From the NCBI RefSeq assembly GCF_030373225.1, contig NZ_JAUCZG010000008.1:1-64000 (forward strand): a DNA stretch of 64,000 nucleotides, read 5' to 3'. The stretch comes from Hydrogenophaga sp. (GTDB lineage: Bacteria > Pseudomonadota > Gammaproteobacteria > Burkholderiales > Burkholderiaceae_C). The first letter of the stretch is position 1; every line of letters starts with the position of its first letter. A program made the translations under genes and the position numbers. Positions 18,693 through 26,427 of the stretch are shown one piece after another. The notes beneath the pieces were generated by a model. That model saw nothing but the letters and a program-made list of their open reading frames with translations. It searched no databases and had not been told where the DNA came from.

Positions 18693-19367
18693 TCAGCCAG
18701 GTGCCCGGGTGGCTTCGGGCCAGCGGATGGTCCACCCGGTCTCGCGGGCCAGGGTGGCCAGGTCGTCAGGGGTATCCAGGTCGCGGGTGTAGGCCGGGTT
18801 GGTGGCTTCCCAAGCCAGCGTGGCGCCAGGGTGGGCTGCGCGCCAGTGCCGCAGGCGGGTGCCGGGCGCGGCCAGCAGCTCGCCACGTACCGTGGCATCG
18901 AACATCACCGGATGACCCGGTACACCGTTCACGCTGGGCACGAGCAGGTGGCAACCGGCTGACCGGCGACCAAAAGCACTCAGCACCGCGCCGATGTCGG
19001 CGGGGCCGATCAGGGGCTGGTCGGCCAGCAGCACCATCACGGCGCCTGCATCGGGATCGAGAGCGCCCAGGCCCAGGTGCAGCGACGTGCCCGGATCGTC
19101 TTCAGGCGCCGGGTTGGTCACCAGGCGCGGCTTCAGGTGCTCGGGCCATTGGGCCAGGTGCGCCCGGATATCCGCCGCGTGATGACCCAGCACCACCACA
19201 GGGGTGCCAAGCCCCAGGCGGTGCACACTGTCCACCAACCGCGCCAGCAGGCTTTGGCCCTCCACCTCCAGCAGGCACTTGGCCCGCCCGCCCATGCGCC
19301 GCCCGGCACCCGCGGCGAGGATGACCACGCCGGTGTGGTGCAGCGGGGGGGTGTCGGTGGTGTTCAA
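18693..19367 (-). CDS. MocA/MobA-like nucleotidyltransferase (molybdenum cofactor cytidylyltransferase family)
   Basis: 224 residues. The N-terminal signature VVILAAGAGRRMGGRAKCLL is that of NTP transferases which attach CMP or GMP to molybdopterin. VMVLLADQPLIGPADIG near residue 105-120 is the metal-binding loop, and the GVPGHPVMFD motif near 146 is typical of MocA. No ATG fits. The likely start is TTG 19367, which overlaps the xdhC stop (TTGA), implying coupled translation. With XdhC it would mature and load the cofactor of the molybdenum hydroxylase encoded at 25-28.8 kb. Confidence 0.82.
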   Translation of the reverse strand: MNTTDTPPLHHTGVVILAAGAGRRMGGRAKCLLEVEGQSLLARLVDSVHRLGLGTPVVVLGHHAADIRAHLAQWPEHLKPRLVTNPAPEDDPGTSLHLGLGALDPDAGAVMVLLADQPLIGPADIGAVLSAFGRRSAGCHLLVPSVNGVPGHPVMFDATVRGELLAAPGTRLRHWRAAHPGATLAWEATNPAYTRDLDTPDDLATLARETGWTIRWPEATRAPG

Positions 19368-20446
19368 CGCGGCCCCTGAGGTGACAAGCAGGTCGGATCC
19401 GCAGGCGCGCTGCCGGCCAGCGCGTTCTTGGCGCTGGCCACGTCCATGTCGCGCGGCAGCGGCACGCCGTTTTTCACCGCCAGCACCTCGGCCATGATGC
19501 TCACCGCAATCTCGGGCGGCGTCTTGCTGCCGATGTAGATGCCGATCGGCCCGCGCAGCCGCGCCAGGCTCTCGGCCGTCTGCTCGAAGTGTTCGATCAA
19601 ACGGGCTTGGCGCGCCTCGTTGTTGCGCCGCGAGCCGATGGCGCCCACGTAGAAGGCCTCGGTGGCCAGCGCTTCGAGCAGGGCGAGGTCGTCGAGCTTG
19701 GGGTCGTGCGTGAGCGCGATCACGCAGCTGCGCCGGTCGACCTTGAAGTCGTGCACCACATCGTCGGGCATGCCGGTGAGCAAGGCCACGCCGGGTACCG
19801 ACCATGATGCGCGGTATTCCTCGCGCGGGTCGCACACGGTGACCGCGAAGCCACTGAACAAGGCCATGGTGGCCAGGTATTCGGTGAGCTGACCGGCGCC
19901 GATGAGCAGCATGCGGTACTCGGGGCCGAAGGTGTTGGCCAGCACCTCGCCGTCGTCGATCAGCGCTGAGGGCGCGGTGACCGCGCGCAGCTCCACGCGG
20001 CCGCTGGCGATGTCGGTTCGCCGCTGCACCATCTGACCATCGGCCAGGGTCTGCACCAGCGCTAGCAGCGAGGCGGCGTCGGGGTTGAATTCGAGCACCA
20101 GCTCCAGCGTGCCGCCGCAGGGCAGGCCGAAGCGGTGGGCTTCGTCGGCGCTCACGCCGTAGGTCACGCGCTGCGGCGTGCTGTCGGGAATGTCGTGCGT
20201 GATGCCTGGCACGCTCTGGCTGGCCTCGGTCTGGTGGGCCCGGCTGTAGCGGTAGATCAGGTCGTCCTCGATGCAGCCGCCCGAGACCGAGCCGACCACC
20301 GCGCCGCTCTCGCACAGTGCCATGATCGAGCCGACCGGGCGGGGCGACGAGCCCCAGGTGCGCACCACGGTGGCGAGCAGGGCGCGCTGCCCCTGGTTGC
20401 GCCAGCCGTGCAGCGTGCGCAGGACGGTGAGGTCGAGGTTTTCCAT
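19364..20446 (-). CDS. xdhC: XdhC/CoxI-family molybdenum cofactor chaperone
   Basis: 360 residues. XdhC proteins bind the molybdenum cofactor, help sulfurate it and insert it into xanthine-dehydrogenase-type enzymes. The N-terminal domain shows LLATVVRTWGSSPRPVGS and GSVSGGCIEDDL near residue 22-60. The C-terminal Rossmann domain has MLLIGAGQLTEYLA near 195, VTVCDPREEY and FYVGAIGSRRN near 275. The ATG at 20446 starts MENLDLTVL. It lies 37 bp after dctM and overlaps the MocA-like gene by four bases, so all five minus-strand genes from dctP form one likely operon. Confidence 0.9.
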   Translation of the reverse strand: MENLDLTVLRTLHGWRNQGQRALLATVVRTWGSSPRPVGSIMALCESGAVVGSVSGGCIEDDLIYRYSRAHQTEASQSVPGITHDIPDSTPQRVTYGVSADEAHRFGLPCGGTLELVLEFNPDAASLLALVQTLADGQMVQRRTDIASGRVELRAVTAPSALIDDGEVLANTFGPEYRMLLIGAGQLTEYLATMALFSGFAVTVCDPREEYRASWSVPGVALLTGMPDDVVHDFKVDRRSCVIALTHDPKLDDLALLEALATEAFYVGAIGSRRNNEARQARLIEHFEQTAESLARLRGPIGIYIGSKTPPEIAVSIMAEVLAVKNGVPLPRDMDVASAKNALAGSAPADPTCLSPQGPR

Positions 20447-20483
20447 GGGCGTTTTCGTCGGGCGGGACGGCCCCAGGCGCCGC

Positions 20484-21812
20484 TCAGGTCAGCGCCAGGG
20501 CCATGACCGGGAAAAGGGCGATCAGCAGCAGCACGACCAGCATCACACCCACATAGGGCATGGTGCCGGCAAAGATGCTTTCCACCGACACCTTGGGGTC
20601 GTTGAGGGTGGACTTGACGGTGAACACCGAGATGCCGAAGGGCGGCGTGAGCAGGCCGATCTCCACCGCGATGACGGTGATGATGCCGAAATGGATCAGG
20701 TTGAAGTCCAGGCCTGCCGCGATCGGCACCGCCACCGGCGTCATGATCAGCAGGATGGAGCTGGAGTCCAGGATCATGCCCAGCAACAGCAGGATCACCA
20801 CGTACAGGAACAGGAAGCCGTAGGGGCCCAGGCCCGCGTCCTGCACGAGGTCGCTGATGGCCATGGGCACACCCGCCACCGACAGCATGCGGCTGTAGAA
20901 GCCTGCCGCCACCAGGAGGATCAGGATGCCGACCGACACCGCGCCGGTTTCGGTGAGCACGCGCCACAGGTTGCCGCCGCCGAGCTTGCGTCGCAGGATG
21001 GCGATGACGAAGGCACCGAAGGCGCCAACGCCACCGGCTTCGGTGGGCGTGAAGAAACCCGAGTAGAGGCCACCGAGCACCAGCGCCACCAGTGCGGCAA
21101 TGGGCACCAGCTTGGCCAGCATTTCGGTGCTGGTGAGCAGGCGCGCGGTGCTGCGCTCGGAGGCCATCTCGGCCTGGCGCTTCAGATCAAACACCAGGCC
21201 GGGCGTGAACTTCGCCATCAACATGATCATGGCGGCGAAGGCGGCGGCCATGGCAAAGCCGGGGATGATGCCGGCGATGAACAGGGTGCCGATGGACTGC
21301 TCGGCCAGCACGCCGTAGATGATGAGCAGCAGGCTGGGCGGGATCATCATGCCCAGCACCGAGCTGCCGGCCACGGTGCCCGCCGCAAAGCTGGCGCGGT
21401 AACCATGGCTCACCATCTCGGGCACGGCCACGCGGGTGAACACCGCCGCCGACGCAATGGACACGCCGGTGACGGCGGCGAACACCGTGTTGGCCGCCAC
21501 GGTGGCCACGCCCAGGCCGCCGCGCAAACGCCGCAGCAGGGTTTCGGCCACGTCGAAGGTGTCCTTGCCCACATTCGATATCGAGACGAGCAGCCCCATC
21601 AGCACGAAGAGCGGGATGGTGGCAAATATGTAGTCGGCCACACCGTTGTAGGCCGAGAGGTACATGAGCCGCATCGCCATGTCCATGTCTTCGCGGATCA
21701 GCCAGATGCCGGCAAAGCCCACCGCAGTCAGCGCCACCGCGATGTGCAGGCCGAACAACACCAGAAACACCAGGGCCCCGATCAGAAGCCCGCCCATGGC
21801 CAGTTCGCTCAT
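20484..21812 (-). CDS. dctM: TRAP transporter large permease DctM
   Basis: 442-residue membrane protein with about 12 hydrophobic segments, the Na+-coupled translocation subunit of a TRAP importer. The N-terminus LLIGALVFLVLFGLHIAVAL and the motif GVSIASAAVFTRVAVPEM near residue 112 are typical of DctM. So are MMIPPSLLLIIYGVLAEQSIG near 155-175 and LLTPPFGISVFTVKS near 390. Its ATG overlaps the dctQ stop (ATGA). Confidence 0.93.
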   Translation of the reverse strand: MSELAMGGLLIGALVFLVLFGLHIAVALTAVGFAGIWLIREDMDMAMRLMYLSAYNGVADYIFATIPLFVLMGLLVSISNVGKDTFDVAETLLRRLRGGLGVATVAANTVFAAVTGVSIASAAVFTRVAVPEMVSHGYRASFAAGTVAGSSVLGMMIPPSLLLIIYGVLAEQSIGTLFIAGIIPGFAMAAAFAAMIMLMAKFTPGLVFDLKRQAEMASERSTARLLTSTEMLAKLVPIAALVALVLGGLYSGFFTPTEAGGVGAFGAFVIAILRRKLGGGNLWRVLTETGAVSVGILILLVAAGFYSRMLSVAGVPMAISDLVQDAGLGPYGFLFLYVVILLLLGMILDSSSILLIMTPVAVPIAAGLDFNLIHFGIITVIAVEIGLLTPPFGISVFTVKSTLNDPKVSVESIFAGTMPYVGVMLVVLLLIALFPVMALALT

Positions 21813-22366
21813 GCCTGTGCTCCGTTGGATGGGGGCTGGCGCAGCAGCGAAGGAATGCAGGCCAGGTAGGCCACGGCGGCGACCACCGAGCCCAGCACGA
21901 TGAGGGCACGGAACGGCCAGGTGACGACGGTGAAGACGCCCTGCACGCCGAAGTACTCCTGGATTTTCATGGCCTCGACCAGCTCGGGCCAGGCGATGAA
22001 TGCCAGCGCGAAGAAGAGCAGGGCGCCGACGACGACGTTGAACACCTCCAGTGCCTTGAAGGCCGCCGGCGAACGTTTGCCGACGATGCGCAACAGGAAG
22101 TCGCTGCGCGTCATGCGGCCCGAACAGATGGCCGCGGCCAGCTGCAGAAAAACGATGGAGGCCACCGATCGGGCGGCGAATTCGGCCACGCCGGTGATGG
22201 GCGCGTCAAGGAAGTTGCGCCCCAGCACATCGGCCACGATCAACAACATCATGAGGAAGATCCACACCGTGCCCACGGCAGCGAGCACGTTGGCCAGGCC
22301 TTGCAAGGGGTTGGTGAGGCCGGCGACCGCGGGGGTCTCGCTGGCGAAGTCGGGGTGGTTGAGCAC
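21809..22366 (-). CDS. dctQ: TRAP transporter small permease DctQ
   Basis: 185 residues with four hydrophobic segments, the small membrane subunit that pairs with DctM. The pattern FLMMLLIVADVLGRNFLDAPITG with FAARSVASIVFLQLAAAICSG (two consecutive helices, about residues 37-80) is characteristic of DctQ. The start is GTG 22366, preceded by an AGGTGA stretch. It is 80 bp after dctP and overlaps dctM by four bases. Confidence 0.88.
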   Translation of the reverse strand: MLNHPDFASETPAVAGLTNPLQGLANVLAAVGTVWIFLMMLLIVADVLGRNFLDAPITGVAEFAARSVASIVFLQLAAAICSGRMTRSDFLLRIVGKRSPAAFKALEVFNVVVGALLFFALAFIAWPELVEAMKIQEYFGVQGVFTVVTWPFRALIVLGSVVAAVAYLACIPSLLRQPPSNGAQA

Positions 22367-22446
22367 AGGTCACCTGCGAAGGCTGGAAGAAACAGCACCC
22401 GGCAGCGCTTGGGCGCCACCGGGTGGACAAGACGGCGTCAGGCCGA

Positions 22447-23517
22447 TCAGCGGTTCTGCAGGTCCCAGTCGCGCAGGGGCTTCACGCCACGGGCACGCAG
22501 TTCGTCGAAGTAGGCCTTGAGCACCTGCTTGCCTGCGTCACCCGTGCCTTGCAGCCAGGGCGCCACGATGTTGGGCAGGCCGTTGACCCACTTGGCTTTC
22601 TCGGCCGCGGGCAGTTCGGTGATCTGCAGGCCGGCGGCCTTCATGGTGTCCAGCGCGGCGTTGGCGGTCTTGGTGACGTGTTTGCCGTGCGCCACCGACG
22701 TGGCCTTGCCGGCCTTGAGCATCGCGTCCTGCACTTCCTTGGGCAGGCCGTCGAACACCTTCTTGTTCACCGCCACGCTGCCGAAGTACATGGCGCCGAT
22801 GTCGATGCGCGTGAGGTTCTTCGCCACTTCATACACGCGGGCCGGGCCGATGCCGCTGGCAAACGACAGCGCGCCGTCGGTCACACCGGTCTGGATGTTC
22901 GTGTAGTAGGTGGTGAGCGCGCCGTCCACTGGCGTGGAGCCGGTCTCGCGCAGCCAGTTGGCCGAGGTGCCGGGCGCGTTGATGCGCTTGTTCTTCAGGC
23001 TGGCCATGTCCTTCACCGGGAAGGTGGCGTAGATGTCGTAGCTGTCGGTGATGAGCGAAGACAGCGGCACCATGTTCTGTGCGGTCCAGCTGTCGCGCAG
23101 GGCGGGCACGGTGGCGTTGAGCTTGTCGAAGATCTCGATGAGCTGTTCGTGGTTGGTGGTGGCGAACGGGGTGAAGTAGGTCACGTTCTGCAGCGGCATG
23201 GCGGAGTTCTCCCACACCGTGCCGACCATGCCCACATCCACGATGCCGTCGCGCACGGCGGCGCGGGTGTCGGTGAACTTGTAGAGCGTGCCGCCGTAGT
23301 TCTCGCGCCAGCGCACTTCGTACTTGGCGCCGCCTTCCTTCAGGATGCGGTCCACCTCGGGCTGGAACACTTCCTTCATGGCGAAGGCCCAGATGTTGGT
23401 GGTGGGGTGGCTGGAGCCGATGTTGACCGTGACGCGTTGCTGCGCCATGGCCGAACCGGCCGCCAGGGTGGCGCCCATGGCGACCAGGGTTGCAAACGCG
23501 ATTTTCTTGAGCTTCAT
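22447..23517 (-). CDS. dctP: TRAP transporter substrate-binding protein DctP
   Basis: 356-residue periplasmic binding protein. The signal peptide (about 1-25) ends in GSAMAQQ. A DctP-like fold follows with VNIGSSHPTTNIWAFAMKEVF, the conserved NKRINAPGTSANWLRETGSTPV near residue 180-200 (carboxylate-binding region) and DGALSFASGIGPARVYEVAKNLT near 220. GGAGACAAC precedes the ATG. It is first gene of the minus-strand dctPQM-xdhC-mocA-like unit, 90 bp after the tetR gene. The ligand is unknown; the TRAP family mostly takes organic acids, and the context suggests the substrate of the neighbouring Mo hydroxylase. Confidence 0.92.
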   Translation of the reverse strand: MKLKKIAFATLVAMGATLAAGSAMAQQRVTVNIGSSHPTTNIWAFAMKEVFQPEVDRILKEGGAKYEVRWRENYGGTLYKFTDTRAAVRDGIVDVGMVGTVWENSAMPLQNVTYFTPFATTNHEQLIEIFDKLNATVPALRDSWTAQNMVPLSSLITDSYDIYATFPVKDMASLKNKRINAPGTSANWLRETGSTPVDGALTTYYTNIQTGVTDGALSFASGIGPARVYEVAKNLTRIDIGAMYFGSVAVNKKVFDGLPKEVQDAMLKAGKATSVAHGKHVTKTANAALDTMKAAGLQITELPAAEKAKWVNGLPNIVAPWLQGTGDAGKQVLKAYFDELRARGVKPLRDWDLQNR

Positions 23518-23607
23518 GTTGTCTCCTCGGTGGGTGTGATGGCTGCAGGTTCAGCCGGGTGGGCAGGGTGCCGGTGCCCCCGCACCGGCTTCATCAAAAC
23601 GGTTGGG

Positions 23608-24336
23608 TCAGCGTGGGGCCGCGCGCTTGCGCGTGCTCCCGGTGGTGTCGGCAAACAGGTCGCGGCTGGCGTTCAGGTAGGCGCGCACGCGGTCGCGCAC
23701 CAGCTGTTCGTCGTAACCCTCGTGGGCGCTTTCGCTGTAGACGTCCTGTGCGTAGATCCAGCGGCGCATGGTGATGTAGAAGAACCCGCCGTGCAGACCC
23801 ATGAGCAGCTCCATCTCGCGCTCACTGGGCTTGGCGCGGCTGACCACGCCACGAAAGCGGCGCGTCTCGCGGATCAGGCGCGGGAACAGCCGCGCGCGCA
23901 GCATGGCAAAGAAACGGTCAGTGATGGTGTGGTCGGTCAGGCCCGAGAACACCAGGATGCGCACGAACTCCTGCGTGAGCGTGATCGTCACGTACTCCCA
24001 ATAGAACGCGGTGAGCTTGTCTTCCACCGGTATATCGGCGTTGTCGAGCAGGGCATCCCACTCGGCGCGCCAGCGGCCTTCGAACACCTCGAGGTAGACG
24101 CGGTCGACCAGCGCCTGCTTGGTGGGGAAGTAGTGGTAGAGCAGGGCGTGGGTCACGCCAATGCTGCTGGCCAGGTCGCGCAGCTGGCCGTTGAAGCCGT
24201 GCACCGAAAAAAACTGGATCGCGCCATCGAGGATCTGGCGCTCGCGCTCGACCACACCCATGCGCCGGCGTGCCGGGGCAGCTGGCGCCGCTTTGCCGGC
24301 TTCCTTGGCCTTGTCAGGGTTTGTCTGGATGCGCAC
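23608..24336 (-). CDS. TetR-family transcriptional regulator of the TRAP/Mo-hydroxylase module
   Basis: 242 residues from GTG 24336. The N-terminal helix-turn-helix (QILDGAIQFFSVHGF, then LRDLASSIGVTHALLYHYFP) spans about residues 33-75; the rest is the helical ligand-binding domain. In-frame ATG codons upstream (for example 24369) lie between two palindromic operator sites, so I prefer the GTG just before them, though it lacks a Shine-Dalgarno sequence. It is divergent from the coxG-type gene and heads the dctPQM direction, so it probably represses both sides until the inducer, likely the imported compound, binds. Confidence 0.82.
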   Translation of the reverse strand: MRIQTNPDKAKEAGKAAPAAPARRRMGVVERERQILDGAIQFFSVHGFNGQLRDLASSIGVTHALLYHYFPTKQALVDRVYLEVFEGRWRAEWDALLDNADIPVEDKLTAFYWEYVTITLTQEFVRILVFSGLTDHTITDRFFAMLRARLFPRLIRETRRFRGVVSRAKPSEREMELLMGLHGGFFYITMRRWIYAQDVYSESAHEGYDEQLVRDRVRAYLNASRDLFADTTGSTRKRAAPR

Positions 24337-24340
24337 GCTA

Positions 24341-24387
24341 TTTACCGATCGGTCAATGATTCGTACCATTGTTAACCGACTGGTAAA
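24341..24387. promoter_or_regulatory. Two TetR-type operator palindromes in the divergent promoter region
   Basis: TTTACC-GATC-GGTCAA (24341-24356) and TTAACC-GACT-GGTAAA (24372-24387) share the form TTnACC-N4-GGTnAA. They are 31 bp apart, about three helical turns. They lie between the TetR GTG (24336) and the coxG-type ATG (24422). Confidence 0.65.
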
Positions 24388-24421
24388 CAAAAACACCCGT
24401 GAAAACCCGAGGATTCAAGGC

Positions 24422-25060
24422 ATGGAATTGACTGGAGACATCCTGATCGGCGCACCGCGCGAGAAAGTCTGGGCCGGGCTCAACGACCCGAAGATCCTGA
24501 CGCGCTGCATCCCCGGCTGCGAAGCCATGGAAGCCACCAGCCCGACAGAACGCACCGCCCGCGTGGCCGTGAAGATCGGCCCGGTACGCGCCCGTTTTGT
24601 AGGCCATGTGCGCATGGAAGACATTCGCGCCAACGAGGGCTGCGTGCTGCGCTTCCAGGGCTCGGGTGGTGCGGCCGGCATGGCCAAGGGCCATTCGAAC
24701 GTGGAGCTCACCGACGAGGCCGGCGGCACGCGCCTGCGCTACACCGCGCAGGCGGCCATCGGCGGCAAGCTCGGCCAGGTGGGTGGCCGCATGATCGACG
24801 CCGCCTCCAAGCAGATGGCCGACCAGTTCTTCACCGCGTTCAACGAACAGATGGTGGGTGTGCCGGTGACGGAAGCCGCTGAAGCGCCTGCAGAACCAGC
24901 AGCCGCCGCCCCGGCGGCGCCCCAGCCTGCCTTCGTGCCGCGCACCGTTCACGCACCCCAGCCCGCCGCCAGCGGCGAGGGTGTGAGGGTGCTGTGGTTC
25001 GTGCTTGGTGCCTTGTCCACCGGCTTCGGCGTGTGGATCGCTTCGATGTTGACTTCTTGA
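24422..25060 (+). CDS. CoxG-like SRPBCC protein with C-terminal membrane anchor
   Basis: 212 residues. The CoxG/CutG-like SRPBCC domain (about 1-145) begins MELTGDILIGAPREKVW and has CIPGCEAMEATSP and GGRMIDAASKQMADQFF. An Ala/Pro-rich linker (about 155-185) leads to one C-terminal transmembrane helix (VLWFVLGALSTGFGVWIASM). In CO dehydrogenase, CoxG recruits the enzyme to the membrane, so this protein would dock the molybdenum hydroxylase at the inner membrane. ATG 24422 follows AAGGC. It is first gene of a four-gene plus-strand operon. Confidence 0.88.
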   Translation: MELTGDILIGAPREKVWAGLNDPKILTRCIPGCEAMEATSPTERTARVAVKIGPVRARFVGHVRMEDIRANEGCVLRFQGSGGAAGMAKGHSNVELTDEAGGTRLRYTAQAAIGGKLGQVGGRMIDAASKQMADQFFTAFNEQMVGVPVTEAAEAPAEPAAAAPAAPQPAFVPRTVHAPQPAASGEGVRVLWFVLGALSTGFGVWIASMLTS

Positions 25061-25070
25061 GGACCGCTCC

Positions 25071-25928
25071 ATGAAAGCCGCTGCCTTCGACTACGTCAAA
25101 CCCGCCACCATCGACCAGGTGATCGCGCTGCTGCAGGAACACGGCGACGACGCCCGCCTGCTCGCCGGTGGCCAGACCCTGATGGCCACCCTGAACATGC
25201 GCCTGTCAGAGCCGCAGCTGGTGATCGACATCACCGGCATCGAATCCCTGCGCGGCATCAGCGTGCAGGGCGAGGTGCTGCGCATCGGCGCGCTGGCCAC
25301 GCACACCGACATCGAGTTCAGCCCGCTGGTGGCGCGCCACGCGCCGCTGCTCAAGGCGGCCGCGCCGCACATCGCACACCGCGCCATCCGCAACAGCGGC
25401 ACCTTTGGCGGCTCCATCGCCTACGCCGACCCGGCCGCCGAGTGGCCCACCTGCCTGCTGGCGCTGGGCGGCACGGTGGTCGCGCGCGGACCGAAAGGCG
25501 AGCGCCGCATCGCCGCCGACGATTTCTTCACCGGCCTCTACAGCACCGCGCTGCAGCCCGACGAGCTGCTGGCCGCCTGCGAGATACCGAGCGCCGGTGC
25601 CGACCACTGGTTCGGATTCAGCGAACTCGCGCGCCGCCACGGCGACTACGCCATCGTGGGCATGGCCGCCACCGCCCGGCGCGACGGTGCGGCCCTGCGC
25701 GGCCTGCGCATCGTGCTGCTGGGTGTGGACGCCACGCCGGTGCGCGCGCGCCAGACCGAAACCCTGCTGGAAGGCCGCGCGCTGGATCTTGCCACCGTGA
25801 CCCAGGCCGTGGCCAGCCTGCGCAGCGAGATCGACCCGTTGCCCGACCTGACCAACACCCCCGACACCAAGCGGCACCTCGCCGGCGTGCTGCTGCAGCG
25901 CATGTTGCCCGTTGCCGTCACCGCCTGA
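25071..25928 (+). CDS. FAD-binding (medium) subunit of a xanthine-dehydrogenase-family Mo hydroxylase
   Basis: 285 residues. FAD motifs LLAGGQTLMATLNMRL near residue 30 and NSGTFGGSIAYADPAAEWP near 107-125 match CoxM/CutM-type subunits. The C-terminal domain (about 175-285) is the usual CO_deh_flav_C fold. It passes electrons from the 2Fe-2S subunit to the acceptor. It is 10 bp after the CoxG-like gene and 16 bp before the 2Fe-2S subunit gene. Confidence 0.93.
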   Translation: MKAAAFDYVKPATIDQVIALLQEHGDDARLLAGGQTLMATLNMRLSEPQLVIDITGIESLRGISVQGEVLRIGALATHTDIEFSPLVARHAPLLKAAAPHIAHRAIRNSGTFGGSIAYADPAAEWPTCLLALGGTVVARGPKGERRIAADDFFTGLYSTALQPDELLAACEIPSAGADHWFGFSELARRHGDYAIVGMAATARRDGAALRGLRIVLLGVDATPVRARQTETLLEGRALDLATVTQAVASLRSEIDPLPDLTNTPDTKRHLAGVLLQRMLPVAVTA

Positions 25929-25944
25929 GCCCCCAAGGAACACC

Positions 25945-26427
25945 ATGGCAGACCTGTACCCGATCAAAGTCACCGTCAACGGCAAGCCGCACCAGTGCAG
26001 CGTGCAACCGCGCACCCACCTGGTGGACTTCTTGCGCGACGATCTCGGCCTCAAGGGCAGCCACCTCGGCTGCGAACACGGCGTCTGTGGCGCCTGCACC
26101 GTGGAGCTCAATGGCCAGATCGTGCGCGGCTGCCTCACCCTGGCCGTGCAGGCCGACGGTGGCAGCGTGCAGACCATCGAAGGTCTGAGCGCGACCGGCG
26201 TGATCCGCGACCTGCAAGACGCCTTCGTACGGCGCAATGCGCTGCAGTGCGGCTTCTGCACCTCGGGCATGTTGATGGCGGCCAAGGAACTGGTGGAGCA
26301 GATGCCCCACGCCACCCGAACCGAGGTGCGCGAATGGATTTCGGGCAACTACTGCCGCTGCACCGGTTACCACGCCATCGTGGACGCGATCTGCGACGTG
26401 CTGCAACAACGCAAGGAGGCCGCATGA
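25945..26427 (+). CDS. 2Fe-2S (small) subunit of the Mo hydroxylase
   Basis: 160 residues with both clusters of the family. The N-terminal plant-type ferredoxin motif is GCEHGVCGACTVELNG (near residue 43) with the distal Cys in RGCL. The C-terminal four-helix cluster has CGFCTSG near 105 and CRCTGY near 142. It relays electrons from the Mo site to FAD. MADLYPIKV at 25945 follows AAGGAACACC. The stop overlaps the large-subunit ATG (ATGA). Confidence 0.95.
   Translation: MADLYPIKVTVNGKPHQCSVQPRTHLVDFLRDDLGLKGSHLGCEHGVCGACTVELNGQIVRGCLTLAVQADGGSVQTIEGLSATGVIRDLQDAFVRRNALQCGFCTSGMLMAAKELVEQMPHATRTEVREWISGNYCRCTGYHAIVDAICDVLQQRKEAA

Noticed and set aside
20271..21869. 532-codon plus-strand open frame opposite dctM/dctQ
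   Set aside because: His/Gln/Gly-rich translation typical of the antisense of membrane-protein genes in GC-rich DNA; dctM and dctQ are unambiguous.
22423..24375. 650-codon plus-strand open frame opposite dctP and tetR
   Set aside because: Antisense of two well-supported genes; product shows no domain.
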